Origin: Bradyrhizobium guangxiense
GTDB lineage: Bacteria; Pseudomonadota; Alphaproteobacteria; Rhizobiales; Xanthobacteraceae
Assembly: GCF_004114915.1 (NCBI RefSeq)
Contig: NZ_CP022220.1
Coordinates: forward strand, 682,001-746,000
Length of the DNA stretch: 64,000 nucleotides
Direction of reading: 5' to 3'
The translations under genes and the position numbers were made by a program. The notes under the pieces were generated by a model. It saw nothing but the letters and a program-made list of their open reading frames with translations. It had not been told where the DNA came from and did not search any database. Every line of letters begins with the position of its first letter. Within the stretch, counting starts at the first letter, position 1. Below are positions 31,142-40,572 of this stretch, in pieces.

Positions 31142-31226
31142 AGGAATGCACAGATCTGGCTCCGCCTATGCGAGAAGGCGGGCCAACCTAGTCGATAAAC
31201 CAATCGCCGAAAAGGAGAGTGCCGCG

Positions 31227-32771
31227 TTGACACAGAATGCCGAACACGTCCTCGATCACTTGGATCTATTCCGAGGTCCGGAATATCAGCAAATGCTCGC
31301 CAAAAAGAAGGCGCTGTTCGAGAACCCGCATGACCAAAGGGAAGTCGAGCGGATCAGCGAATGGTCAAAGACGCGAGAATACCGCGAGAAGAACTTCGCG
31401 CGTGAAGCATTGACTGTGAACCCCGCCAAGGCCTGCCAGCCACTCGGTGCGGTGTTCGCTGCCTCCGGTTTTGAGGGCACGCTGCCCTTCGTTCACGGCT
31501 CACAGGGTTGCGTCGCATACTACCGAAGTCATCTTTCGAGACACTTTAAGGAGCCAAGCTCCTGCGTCTCTTCCTCGATGACTGAGGACGCCGGGGTGTT
31601 CGGTGGTCTAAACAACATGATTGACGGGCTCGCTAACGCTTACAACATATACAAGCCCAAGATGATCGCGGTTTCCACCACGTGCATGGCCGAAGTGATC
31701 GGGGATGACCTGAACGCCTTCATCAAGACAGCGAAGGAGAAGGGGTCAGTCCCGGCACAATATGATGTTCCCTTCGCTCATACACCTGCCTTTGTCGGCA
31801 GCCACGTGACCGGGTATGACAATGCGCTGAAGAGCATCCTTGAGCACTTCTGGGATGGCAAGGCAGGCACCGCCTCCAAACTAGAGCGCAAGGTGAACGG
31901 CAAGATTAATTTCATCGGTGGGTTCGACGGGTACACGGTCGGGAACATCCGGGAAATTAAGCGCGTCTTCGAGTTGATGGGAATCGAATATACTATACTC
32001 GCCGACAACAGCGATGTCTTCGATACTCCGACCGACGGCGAGTTCCGCATGTATGATGGCGGCACCACGCTGGAGGACGCGGCTAACGCGATCCATGCCA
32101 AAGCCACGATCTCCATGCAGCAACACTGCACCGAGAAGACACTGTCCTTCGTCGAGGGGCACGGTCATGAGGTTGCCGCCTTCAACTACCCCATCGGTGT
32201 CAGCGCGACGGACGAATTCCTAATGACTGTGTCCCGCATGACCGGCAAGCCGATCGCGAAGGCATTGGAGCGGGAGCGCGGCCGTCTCGTGGACGCCATG
32301 GCAGACTCCAGTGCGTATCTGCACGGCAAGAAGTTCGCGATCTACGGCGATCCGGATCTCTGCTACGGGCTCTCTTCATTCCTCCTGGAGCTCGGTGCAG
32401 AGCCGGCTCATGTGCTGTCTACGAATGGTGGCAAGGCTTGGGCAGAGAAAATGGAGGAACTGTTTGTTAGTTCACTGTTTGGCAAGAACTGCTCTGCATA
32501 TCCCGGCAAAGATCTCTGGCACATGCGCTCCCTATTATGCACTGAGCCGGTCGATTACCTGATTGGCAACACCTACGGGAAGTACCTCGAGCGCGATACC
32601 GGGACGCCACTGATCCGCATCGGTTTCCCTGTGTTCGATCGGCACCATCAACATCGGTATCCCGTCTGGGGTTATCAGGGCGGCATAAACGTTCTTGTCA
32701 AGATACTGGACAAGGTCCTGGACCAGATGGACAGGACTGGAGCGGACTATAGCTTTGATATCATCCGCTGA
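31227..32771 (+). CDS. nifK: NifK, nitrogenase MoFe protein beta chain
   Basis: The 514-residue product has the P-cluster cysteines 70, 95 and 153 ([23 protein letters not shown]). The start is taken at a TTG (31227) because AGGAG lies eight bases upstream and translation then begins [11 protein letters not shown], matching the family N-terminus; no ATG stands nearby. A TTG start would give weaker initiation than nifD. C-terminal DYSFDIIR is typical. Pairs with NifD in the MoFe protein. Confidence 0.98.
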   Translation: MTQNAEHVLDHLDLFRGPEYQQMLAKKKALFENPHDQREVERISEWSKTREYREKNFAREALTVNPAKACQPLGAVFAASGFEGTLPFVHGSQGCVAYYRSHLSRHFKEPSSCVSSSMTEDAGVFGGLNNMIDGLANAYNIYKPKMIAVSTTCMAEVIGDDLNAFIKTAKEKGSVPAQYDVPFAHTPAFVGSHVTGYDNALKSILEHFWDGKAGTASKLERKVNGKINFIGGFDGYTVGNIREIKRVFELMGIEYTILADNSDVFDTPTDGEFRMYDGGTTLEDAANAIHAKATISMQQHCTEKTLSFVEGHGHEVAAFNYPIGVSATDEFLMTVSRMTGKPIAKALERERGRLVDAMADSSAYLHGKKFAIYGDPDLCYGLSSFLLELGAEPAHVLSTNGGKAWAEKMEELFVSSLFGKNCSAYPGKDLWHMRSLLCTEPVDYLIGNTYGKYLERDTGTPLIRIGFPVFDRHHQHRYPVWGYQGGINVLVKILDKVLDQMDRTGADYSFDIIR

Positions 32772-32786
32772 CGTAAATGATTTGGT

Positions 32787-32825
32787 CTAGCGCCGGCCAG
32801 AGCAGGGTCGACGGCCGGTGTCTAG
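32787..32825 (+). other. intercistronic hairpin between nifK and nifE
   Basis: CTAG-CGCCGGCC (32787-32798) pairs with GGCCGGTG-TCTAG (32813-32825) around a 14-base loop, with one small bulge. There is no following T run, so it is not a classical terminator. It could protect the nifDK part of the transcript from 3' decay or attenuate nifEN; this is inference. Confidence 0.55.
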
Positions 32826-32888
32826 CCAGAAAGATCCACGTCGCGGCACAAGGCTCGCGCGGCGGGTCGAAGAAAATAGGAGATACGT

Positions 32889-34451
32889 ATGAGCGTCGAC
32901 ACGTCCGCCATCGAGGACGTCTTCAACGAGCCGGGTTGTGGCAGAAACGACAACAAGACGGCGGCCGAACGTACTATGGGGTGCACTAGGCAGTTGAAGC
33001 CAGGAGAGGCGGGCGGCGGATGCGCATTCGACGGCGCCAAAATCGCGCTACAGCCGTTCACCGACGTTGCGCATCTGGTCCACGGCCCAATCGCCTGCGA
33101 GGGCAATTCCTGGGACAACCGAGGCAGCGCCTCCTCAGGCTCCGATCTCTGGCGCCGAAGCTTCACGACCGACATGAACGAAACCGATGTAATCTTTGGC
33201 GGCGAAAAGCGCCTTTATCAAGCGATCGGGGAGGTGATCGGCAAGTTCGATCCGCCGGCTGTCTTTGTTTACCAAACCTGCGTGCCAGCCGCGATTGGCG
33301 ACGACATCAAGGCCGTGTGCAAGGCTGCCGTGGCCAAGTTCGGTAAGCCTATCATTCCTGTAAATTCGCCGGGGTTCGTCGGGTCCAAGAACCTCGGAAA
33401 CAAGCTTGCCGGCGAGGCGCTGCTTGAGCATGTGATCGGCACTGAGGAACCGGACTATACCACTCCCTACGACATCAATATCATCGGCGAATACAACTTG
33501 TCCGGCGAGTTCTGGCAGATCAAACCGCTGCTCGATGAACTTGGCATCCGCATCCTTTCTTGTATCTCCGGCGATGGGAAATATCACGAGCTGGCCTGTT
33601 CGCATCGCGCAAAGGCTGCGATGCTAGTGTGTTCCAAGGCGATGATAAACGTCGCCCGTAAGATGGAGGAACGCTACGGCATTCCCTACTTCGAGGGCTC
33701 GTTCTACGGCGTGCAGGATTCCAGCAACTCCTTGCGGACGATCGCGCGCATGCTGATCGAGCGCGGCGCGCCGCTGGAGCTTGGAGGGCGTACCGAGGCT
33801 GTCATCATGCGTGAGGAAGCAAGGGTACGCGCGGCGATCGAGCGCTTCAAACCACGATTCAAGGGTAAGAAGGTTCTGTTGATCACCGGCGGTGTTAAGT
33901 CGTGGTCGGTGGTCGCGGCGCTGCAGGAGGCCGGTCTAGAGATCGCCGGCACCTCCGTGAAGAAGTCCACCAAAGAGGACAAAGACCGCATCAAGGAGCT
34001 GATGGGCCGGCACGCCCTTATGATCGAGGAAGCGGCGCCGCGCGACATCTACAAAATGTTGATGAACTCCCGGGCTGATATGATGCTCTCCGGCGGCAAG
34101 TCGCAGTTCGTCGCGCTGAAGGCGATGATACCTTGGCTTGACATCAACCAGGAGCGTTCTCAGGCGTACATGGGGTATATTGGCATGGTCAAGCTGATGG
34201 AGGAGATTGATAAGGCGCTCTACAATCCAATATGGACCCAACTACGCCGTCCCGCGCCTTGGGACGAAGCGGAGGTCAATCGGCAGACCAACATCCCGCA
34301 CACGGATTCGCACGCCGCAGAGAATTCCACCGCCGTGCGAGGTCATTCCAGCGCCGCCGGATTCAAGGAACGCGCCAATGCCTCGGGCAGGTGGGTCGTT
34401 GGGCACATTTCCGCTGCGCAGGCAACATGCGCCGTCCAGGCGTCGGAATAG
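32889..34451 (+). CDS. nifE: NifE, FeMo-co scaffold subunit
   Basis: The 520-residue paralogue of NifD has cysteines in PIACEGNSWDNRG, YQTCVPAAIGDD and MGCTRQ, as in NifE. With NifN it forms the scaffold on which the NifB cofactor is matured to FeMo-co. AGGAG lies seven bases before the ATG. After about residue 470 the sequence is a long Ala/Ser/His-rich tail, as in other Bradyrhizobium NifE proteins. It is spaced 117 bases from nifK and 11 from nifN. Confidence 0.97.
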   Translation: MSVDTSAIEDVFNEPGCGRNDNKTAAERTMGCTRQLKPGEAGGGCAFDGAKIALQPFTDVAHLVHGPIACEGNSWDNRGSASSGSDLWRRSFTTDMNETDVIFGGEKRLYQAIGEVIGKFDPPAVFVYQTCVPAAIGDDIKAVCKAAVAKFGKPIIPVNSPGFVGSKNLGNKLAGEALLEHVIGTEEPDYTTPYDINIIGEYNLSGEFWQIKPLLDELGIRILSCISGDGKYHELACSHRAKAAMLVCSKAMINVARKMEERYGIPYFEGSFYGVQDSSNSLRTIARMLIERGAPLELGGRTEAVIMREEARVRAAIERFKPRFKGKKVLLITGGVKSWSVVAALQEAGLEIAGTSVKKSTKEDKDRIKELMGRHALMIEEAAPRDIYKMLMNSRADMMLSGGKSQFVALKAMIPWLDINQERSQAYMGYIGMVKLMEEIDKALYNPIWTQLRRPAPWDEAEVNRQTNIPHTDSHAAENSTAVRGHSSAAGFKERANASGRWVVGHISAAQATCAVQASE

Positions 34452-34462
34452 GGCGTCTGCCA

Positions 34463-35845
34463 ATGGCCATCGTCTCCACCTCCGAGAAATCCTGCACGGT
34501 CAATCCGCTCAAGATGAGCCAGCCGATCGGCGGCTCTTTCGCCTTTATGGGCCTTCGCGGCGCGATGCCGCTGCTACACGGCTCCCAGGGCTGCACCTCG
34601 TTCGGCCTGACCCTGTTCGTGCGGCACTTCAGGGAGGCAGTGCCGATGCAGACCACCGCAATGAGTGAAGTCGAGGCCGTGTTCGGCGGTCAGGAAAATG
34701 TCGAACAGGCGATACTTAACATCTACAATGGTGCGAAACCGGAAATCATCGGGATCAATTCGACCGGCCTGACCGAGATAAAGGGAGAGGACGTCGAACG
34801 ATTCATTTACCTGATTCAGCAAAAGCACCCACAGCTCGAAAGGCTTCCGCTGGTTTACGTCTCGACCCCGGATTTCAAGGGCGCGTTCCAGGACGGCTGG
34901 GACAAGACGGTCGCACGAATGGTGGAAGTCCTGGTCCATCCCGTCGAGACGGGTCGGGCGCGGGATCCCGCTCGCATCAATGTTCTGCCGGGCTGCCACC
35001 TCACGCCAGGCGATCTCAATGAGCTGCGGACGATCCTGGAGGATTTCGGACTGAAACCATCCTTCCTGCCGGACCTGGCCGGTTCGCTCGACGGTCAAAT
35101 TCCCGATGAGTTCACGCCCACCACGATCGGCGGCATCGGGGTCGACGAGATTGCGACAATGGGGCAGGCGGCATGGACGATCGCGATCGGCGCGCAGATG
35201 CAACGTGCGGCGGAGGCCATGTATGCGAAAACAGGCGTACGATTTCGCTTGTTCGAACGCCTCTGCGGCCTCGTTCCCAACGACGAGTTCATCGCGTTTC
35301 TGAGCAAGATCAGTGACCGGCCAGTTCCGCTAAAGTACCGCCGGCAGCGCGGCCAACTCGCGGATGCTATGTTGGATGCGCATTTCTACATCGGGGGCCG
35401 TAAGCTGGCGATCGGCGCCGAGCCGGACTTGCTCTTCGATCTCTCCAGCATGCTGTACGACATGGGTGCCAATATCGCAGTCGCCGTGACCACAACAGCC
35501 TCCCCCGTGTTGCAGCGTATCAGGACGGAGGAGGTCCTGATCGGAGATCTCGAAGATCTCGAGGAACTTGCCAAGACCCACGGCTGCAATCTCCTCATCA
35601 CCCATTCGCACGGCCGCCAGGCGGCCTCGCGCCTTAACATCCCGTTTTTTCGCGCTGGCTTCCCGATGTTCGATCGTCTTGGCGCCGGCCACCAGCTCTC
35701 AGTCGGCTACCGCGGCACGCGCGATCTCATCTTCGGCCTCGCCAATCTTGTCATTGCCGATCGCGAGGCGAAGCACCAGCCGACGCCCGATACTTGGCGA
35801 AGCGTTGACCGCGACTTCAAGACCGTCCCGTCCTACCCGCAATAA
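34463..35845 (+). CDS. nifN: NifN, FeMo-co scaffold subunit
   Basis: The 460-residue partner of NifE, paralogous to NifK, begins MAIVSTSEKSCTVNPLKMSQP and has LLHGSQGCTSFGL with the cluster cysteine. The ATG at 34463 lies 11 bases after the nifE stop; its ribosome site (AGGG) is weak, so expression may rely on coupling with nifE. The frame upstream to 34232 lies inside nifE and is rejected. Followed by nifX after 20 bases. Confidence 0.96.
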   Translation: MAIVSTSEKSCTVNPLKMSQPIGGSFAFMGLRGAMPLLHGSQGCTSFGLTLFVRHFREAVPMQTTAMSEVEAVFGGQENVEQAILNIYNGAKPEIIGINSTGLTEIKGEDVERFIYLIQQKHPQLERLPLVYVSTPDFKGAFQDGWDKTVARMVEVLVHPVETGRARDPARINVLPGCHLTPGDLNELRTILEDFGLKPSFLPDLAGSLDGQIPDEFTPTTIGGIGVDEIATMGQAAWTIAIGAQMQRAAEAMYAKTGVRFRLFERLCGLVPNDEFIAFLSKISDRPVPLKYRRQRGQLADAMLDAHFYIGGRKLAIGAEPDLLFDLSSMLYDMGANIAVAVTTTASPVLQRIRTEEVLIGDLEDLEELAKTHGCNLLITHSHGRQAASRLNIPFFRAGFPMFDRLGAGHQLSVGYRGTRDLIFGLANLVIADREAKHQPTPDTWRSVDRDFKTVPSYPQ

Positions 35846-35865
35846 CCCAATAAGGAGAATAGATC

Positions 35866-36276
35866 TTGAAAGTCGCTTTTGCCACCCAGGATCTGAAGTG
35901 CGTGGATGCGCATTTCGGTTGGGCCAAGAACATCGCTATCTACGACGTCACTCCGGACGCTCACCGCATCCTTCAGGTCATCGAGTTCGGTGACGATCTC
36001 ACGGAAGATGGCCGCAAGGATAAGCTGACGCGGAAAATCGACGCCATCAAGGACTGCACGATCCTTTATGTCGCTGCGATCGGCGGCTCGGCCGCGGCAC
36101 GCGTCGTTGCCAACAAAATCCATCCGTTAACGGTGATCAAGCGCGAGGCGATCGAGACCCTCTGCATCAAGCTCGAAGATGCGCTGAAGGGCTCCCCACC
36201 ACCCTGGTTGCGCAAGGCGCTCGGAGGTACGAGCAAAGCCCCCCTCCATTTTGACGACTGCAGGACGCTTCCATGA
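35866..36276 (+). CDS. nifX: NifX, FeMo-co precursor carrier
   Basis: The 136-residue NifX/NifB C-terminal-like domain protein begins with TTG behind AAGGAGAATAGATC. Typical stretches are KVAFATQDLKCVDAHFGWAKNIAIYDV and LYVAAIGGSAAARVV. It binds and passes NifB-co or later precursors to NifEN. The last residues (after PLHFDD) read CRTLP, probably a short run-on compared with the usual end. The genes that normally follow it are degraded. Confidence 0.93.
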   Translation: MKVAFATQDLKCVDAHFGWAKNIAIYDVTPDAHRILQVIEFGDDLTEDGRKDKLTRKIDAIKDCTILYVAAIGGSAAARVVANKIHPLTVIKREAIETLCIKLEDALKGSPPPWLRKALGGTSKAPLHFDDCRTLP

Positions 36277-36530
36277 CAGACGCTGCTTAACCCGCTTTCT
36301 CCCGCACTGCGACTCGAGTCGGCCGCGCTCGCAATCGAGAAAGCGACTGGCGTCATGATCTTGACGATACTTAGAGATGCACCTCGAAGAATTTGAGCGC
36401 ATGGACCTGCTCGGCGGCCGGTTCATCGTCATCAACAAACAACCGCGCGACGTGAACCGCTTAGACTTCGACGATTTCGGCACGCTCGCAGCCACGGTTA
36501 ATATGTCTGTCGGCCGAGCGGCGTAGGCCA
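36272..36530 (+). pseudogene. remnant of the nifX-associated DUF269 gene
   Basis: The ATG overlapping the nifX end runs into a stop after MTDAA. Further on, one frame gives MDLLGGRFIVINKQPRDVNRLDFDDFGTLAA (36400-36490), which matches the C-terminal part of the roughly 150-residue DUF269 protein normally encoded right after nifX. The rest of the gene, including most of its N-terminal two thirds, is missing or unrecognisable. Confidence 0.72.
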
Positions 36531-36664
36531 ATCGGACCTGCACGATCTATCGACGGCGCTTACGCCGAACTTGGCCTCGATCCTGAGCGTCGCGCAGAAG
36601 GCTCATGATGCCTTCACCAAGCTTGATCGCAAGCGCAAACAGAAGAGACAGAAAACAGCGCAAA
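36531..36664 (+). pseudogene. remnant of the nifX-associated DUF683 small gene
   Basis: LHDLSTALTPNLASILSVAQKAHDAF is readable at 36539-36616. It is the C-terminal half of the roughly 65-residue helical DUF683 protein that usually stands between the DUF269 gene and fdxB. The N-terminal half and a start codon with a ribosome site are not seen; the frame then runs past the family's end, across the fdxB start. Confidence 0.62.
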
Positions 36665-36676
36665 ATGATCGCAATC

Positions 36677-37009
36677 ATGTCCTACGTAACCCGCGACGGA
36701 CGCGCCTGGATACCGGACTATCTGGTATCAATCGATACCCAGAAGTGCATCGGCTGCGGCCGCTGCTATAAGGTTTGCGGCCGGCAAGTCATGACGCTGA
36801 AGGGCATCAACGAGGATGGCGAGGTCATCGGCCTCGATGATGATGATGGTGACTTAGAGAGGAAGGCCATGGTGATGCAAGACGCCGGTGCATGCATCGG
36901 CTGCGGCGCCTGTTCGCGGATCTGTCCTGCGAACTGCCAGACTCACACCCGGCCGCTTGAACTCGGGCCGGAGTGGACGAACCCGCAAGTCGATCCGCCG
37001 CCGTTTTAG
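36677..37009 (+). CDS. fdxB: FdxB, nif-specific 2[4Fe-4S] ferredoxin (ferredoxin III)
   Basis: The 110-residue protein has two cluster motifs: CIGCGRCYKVC near residues 23-33 and CIGCGACSRICPANC near 71-85, with an acidic insertion (GLDDDDGD) between, as in nif-specific ferredoxin III. Likely electron carrier for cofactor assembly or nitrogenase reduction. The ATG at 36677 gives the family start MSYVTRDG; an ATG at 36665 would add four residues. The ribosome site is weak. It ends the nifENX transcript. Confidence 0.94.
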   Translation: MSYVTRDGRAWIPDYLVSIDTQKCIGCGRCYKVCGRQVMTLKGINEDGEVIGLDDDDGDLERKAMVMQDAGACIGCGACSRICPANCQTHTRPLELGPEWTNPQVDPPPF

Positions 37010-37727
37010 GCAGCGTTCTTGGCCTCCGCAAGCCATCTGTCGGCCCGTGGGCGGCTCGGCGCCGGACATCACTGCGACGAACCCGATCGCACCCGTTCCC
37101 CCGCGTAACTTTTCTACTTGGAACTGTGAACACACCGAGCCCGGTGAACCTGACGACGGTCTGCTCTCTCGTGCGACCGTGCTCTGAGCCTCGAGGGCTT
37201 GTCCTTGAACAGACCGAACCCGCTAGCCGGCGTTGTGCGCCTGTACCACCATGCTCCGGTGCAAGTTGTTTTGCCGCAACCAGTGGGCAGCTCCTGAGCA
37301 CGTTGTTCTTAGTGCTATGGAGCTTAGGTTAGCGCGGATGTGCTTAATGCCTAAGGCTCGGCAAACGCATCGCCGACAGCGAACTATTCGTCACCACGCC
37401 GATCATCGCTTACGACGCCCTGACCGTGACGCCCTAGCTTTGGGGTACGCCACGGCAGCGTTGAGACAACGAAAAAGAGCCGTTCGTGTCTGGTCCGATC
37501 GACCTCCAAGAAGGCGACGCGGGATGGGATGATAGTACACATCTATGGACGAGTCCGCCGACAGCGCCAGAGTTAGCGCCGCCGACCTGTCACAGGCGCG
37601 ATGGTTTTCGGCCGCCTTAGTCCGCCGGCGTCGACGAACGTTTCCATACATGGGATTCCGGACTGCTGTGTGCGGTACGCCCGGTACAGCTGTGCCATTC
37701 CGCTTCTCGTGCGCCACCGAGGCCGGT
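37010..37727 (+). other. spacer after fdxB, nothing recognised
   Basis: About 700 bases with no supported gene; open frames on both strands have no recognisable product. It ends at the NifA site for the next gene. Confidence 0.45.
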
Positions 37728-37743
37728 TGTCGCAGATCCGACA
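37728..37743 (+). promoter_or_regulatory. NifA upstream activator site of the iscA-like gene
   Basis: TGTCGCAGATCCGACA fits TGT-N10-ACA. Its centre is about 96 bases before the inferred transcription start set by the -24/-12 element at 37806. Confidence 0.78.
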
Positions 37744-37805
37744 CGCGAGGCGGAGCAACGGGCGGTGGCGGCGAAATGCCAGTGATTTCCGTCTTCTGTG
37801 TGCTC

Positions 37806-37821
37806 TGGCACGAGAGTTGCG
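37806..37821 (+). promoter_or_regulatory. sigma54 -24/-12 promoter of the iscA-like gene and nifT
   Basis: TGGCACGAGAGTTGC is a full match to the consensus TGGCACG-N4-TTGC, the best in the window. The leader to the ATG at 37856 is about 25 bases. Confidence 0.93.
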
Positions 37822-37855
37822 ATCTGTTGAACGATCCATAACAGCGGGACGTGCG

Positions 37856-38158
37856 ATGATTGATTTGACGGAGAGCGCGGTGAATGCGGTGAAGGCAGCG
37901 ATCTCGATGGCGCCGCAACAAACGAGCGGTTTGCGCATCATAGTCGAAACCGGCGGCTGCGCCGGGTTCAAGTACGTGATGGCCCTCGCCGTGGAAGCCA
38001 ATCCGGACGATACTGTTATCGAGCGTCACGGCGTCAAGCTGTTCGTCGATCGCAAGAGCCTGACGCACCTCAACGGCACCACCATGGACTTCGTCGTGGG
38101 TCTAGATGGCTCCGGTTTCACGTTTGATAACCCCAATGTGAACTCACACAACGACTAA
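37856..38158 (+). CDS. IscA/HesB-like iron-sulfur protein lacking its C-terminal cysteines
   Basis: The 100-residue A-type Fe-S protein (MIDLTESAVNAVKAAI; LRIIVETGGCAGFKYVMAL; LFVDRKSLTHLNGTTMDFV; GSGFTFDNPN) matches the nif-linked HesB/IscA family. It stops at NPNVNSHND, before the place where the family has its CSCGKSF-type cysteines. Only one of the three usual cluster cysteines (in GGCAGF) remains, so cluster binding should be impaired. In related strains nifS follows directly; here nifT follows and nifS is missing. The truncation may mark one edge of that deletion. It retains a perfect sigma54 promoter. Confidence 0.85.
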   Translation: MIDLTESAVNAVKAAISMAPQQTSGLRIIVETGGCAGFKYVMALAVEANPDDTVIERHGVKLFVDRKSLTHLNGTTMDFVVGLDGSGFTFDNPNVNSHND

Positions 38159-38271
38159 CGAAGTAGCGATGTGATGCACGCACTGCCCGAGTCCCTATGG
38201 AATCAGAGAGCATCGCATCCGCCGTGCGAAGAGCGCACGAGCAGCGGCTCCCGCAACCAGAAGTTCAGATC

Positions 38272-38487
38272 ATGAAAGTCACGATCCGCCGCTCAACGGA
38301 GACCGGTCTGTCGATTTACGTGCCGAAGAAGGATCTCGAGGAGCCAATCGTCGAAGCCGAGCACGAGACGCTGTGGGGCGGGTGGATCAAGATCGCCAAT
38401 GGCTGGGTGCTCGACCTGCCGCACATGGCCTCCGACACCCAGTTGCCCATCACGATCAGCGCCAGGAAGCGGGGCGGAGAGGGATAG
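38272..38487 (+). CDS. nifT: NifT/FixU small protein
   Basis: The 71-residue product (MKVTIRRS, LSIYVPKKDLEEPIVEAE, LWGGWIKIANGWVLDLP, LPITISARKR) is the NifT/FixU family, usually about 70 residues and of unknown role in nitrogenase maturation. The ATG at 38272 is chosen over the open frame from 38197, which has no family match. It lies only 113 bases after the iscA-like gene, a space that in related clusters holds the whole of nifS. Confidence 0.92.
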   Translation: MKVTIRRSTETGLSIYVPKKDLEEPIVEAEHETLWGGWIKIANGWVLDLPHMASDTQLPITISARKRGGEG

Positions 38488-39183
38488 GAGTGATGAATGC
38501 GCTCGCCCCATACACGAATTCGCCGGCCCCACCCCGGCGCTGAAGCACATCAGAAGACCTCACCAAGTCCGCCCATGCCCCGTGAGAAGGCACCCCTGCA
38601 AGCGCCTTCGCCAAGCCACATTCGTTTTCGCCGCTTAAGTTGCCGCCAATCAGAAGAGGCTAGTAAAATTGCGCAACGGGAAGCCCTCTTCGCCGGGCGC
38701 TGCCATTTGACCCCGCCCACCTGGCGTAGCCCGCACCGATCTCGGCGATGATCGCTGGTACGGTTTTTTTTATGGCAAGCCGCGAAAGAAGGATGGACCA
38801 CAGTCATAAGGCGTGCTGCATCGGCTACGGTCTTCACGTTTTTCGCCTGCAGCAGAAAACGGGCAACTCCTGCGCACCTACCGGGCTGTTGAAGAACTCA
38901 GCCGCGTCTACAGCGAACGCAAAGTCGTCGCCAATGTGGATCTAGAAGTGGCTCATCGCCGACACATGACAACTCGGTGCGGGGCGATCCGTGGCGGGTG
39001 ACTTGGCAGCCATCAAGGAAGCCCTTCAGGGCAGCGAAGGCACATTTGTTGTCGGGCTTGTCCTCGAAGGTGAGATGCGCCTCTTCGACAAGATCGAGAA
39101 ACTCTCTGTCCCGGTTGTCCATCTTGACAATGTTCGTCAGCGACCGGCCAAGCCCCAGCCGAAGCCGTGCACCTTAGCCTTCA
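38488..39183 (+). other. spacer, one unassigned possible gene fragment
   Basis: No full gene. Around 38900-39200 both strands stay open: plus 38991-39200 (DLAAIKEALQGSEGTFVVGLVLEG) and minus 38898-39122 (NRDREFLDLVEEAHLTFED). Either could be a fragment of a lost gene, but neither is recognised. Confidence 0.35.
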
Positions 39184-39970
39184 GCCCGGTCCCGCGATAA
39201 GATTCGGCAATCGCACCAGCTTGTAGGCGGTGGCAACGAAGATAGAGGCCCATTTGGCGCGCTCACCACCATGAAACCTGTCTCTTGCCCGGCAACCGTA
39301 TTGATCCCGCCGAATGCCTCCCGACCCGCTTGCAGATGCGCTGGCTTACGGCTAGTGACCGACCCAAACTCAGAGCTACGGCCGCTGGTATTCTGTGAAA
39401 CATGCGCGTCACGTTCATCGAGCGCGGCTCATTGACGAACTCTTCCGCATCGTGGGCCGGCCATTCAGCACGCGGCTCCATCATGTGCAGCGCTGCGATG
39501 CATTCGGCATGCCCGCCAGCATGAGGCAGGCGTCGGCCAGCCGGTCGTGGCGGTTCTGCATCAGCCCGTGTCCACAGTGGCGTCCTCTTGCCTTTGCCCT
39601 TCCTGCAGCGCGGTAGCGCCTAGCATCGGGACTGGTGGTCGACGCATGGAGGTCCTTCCAGCGTGTTTTGGCTATGGAAGTCGGGCCGGCGGCTCGCCAG
39701 AGTCGTCCTTCGGACTGCCGATTGAGCACCCGGCCGCCGTTTTTCGAGAACATCGAACATCCCGGACCACGTCGTCACCCCCGATTGCGACAAACCAGCG
39801 GACAGCGGGCGGGTATTCCAGCCGCTCTTCACAAGCCGTTCCGCGCGGATCAAATAAAACGCCTGCAACAGCGTCGCCCGCAGCAGCTTCACTCTGCGAG
39901 ATCGCAGCCCGTCCAATCGTCGAATAGAGCGCAGCGCAGTCCCGCTCCAACGCCGACAGCGCCTCGTTCA
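39184..39970 (-). pseudogene. remnant of an IS5-family transposase
   Basis: Minus-strand pieces in family order but in different frames: KLLRATLLQAFYLIRAERL near 39865, EYPPAVRWFVAIGGDDVV near 39800, GHGLMQNRHDRLADACLMLAG near 39545, DAEEFVNEPRSMNVT near 39430, and KWASIFVATAYKLVRLPNLIAG near 39225. They correspond to an IS5-group DDE transposase. Several frameshifts make it inactive. It lies in the long space between nifT and nifB. Confidence 0.8.
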
Positions 39971-40474
39971 CAATCGTTAGAATCGCGGCGGATGATCACG
40001 CCGCACCCGCGTCTCCAGATCAAGCTAGCTATACAGCTCGCCCATTCGATTATCGCCGCGACCCAGGCACCATCTCCGAAGTTTGTCGGAGCCGCCAATG
40101 GATCACGGTACCACCATCAGCGGCGAGCGACTTTTTTTCAACGGCCTGCTAGAACGCGACGGACGCCCCTACGCTTGGCGGGCGTCCCCCTTCGGCGCGC
40201 GACCAAACGCTGTCTTTAGAGCGAACTCCTCTTTGCGCCCTGGGCTTCAATTCGATTCATTTTAATTTGCGCGCGCGGCCAGGTTCGGGCTGACGCTCTG
40301 GCTCATGATAGCCAGATACGATCGGTCGAACCGGGGATGCGCAGACCATTTTCGTAAAAGCGCTCTCTGGTAACGCCAAATTCGTCCATTTTCCAACGTG
40401 CGTCGGCTACCCGACATACTCGACTTCTGTAACGACCAATCTTGCAGGCGCAAACCAGCGCATGGACCCAACGC
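39971..40474 (+). other. spacer upstream of nifB
   Basis: No gene recognised. No exact TGT-N10-ACA was found here although the sigma54 element that follows is strong, so the NifA site for nifB is either degenerate or missed. Confidence 0.4.
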
Positions 40475-40490
40475 TGGCATAGAGGTTGCT
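40475..40490 (+). promoter_or_regulatory. sigma54 -24/-12 promoter of nifB
   Basis: TGGCATAGAGGTTGCT keeps GG at 40476-40477 and GC at 40488-40489 with TTGC intact. Transcription would start near 40501, which rules out the TTG at 40486 as a start codon and supports ATG 40573 for nifB. Confidence 0.88.
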
Positions 40491-40572
40491 GAAGGCCGTT
40501 CTAGAACGACGCATCAGACGCTTGGCAAGATCCGAGCTTCCAATCTATTCGGTCTCCAGGGAGAATGACCAA

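Noticed and set aside
38991..39200. 69-codon plus frame with VVGLVLEGEMRLFDKIE
   Set aside because: It looks partly protein-like but lacks a ribosome site and any recognised family, and the opposite strand is equally open; kept only as an unassigned fragment.
40486..40572. TTG at 40486 as the nifB start
   Set aside because: It lies inside the -12 region of the sigma54 promoter, upstream of where the transcript should begin.
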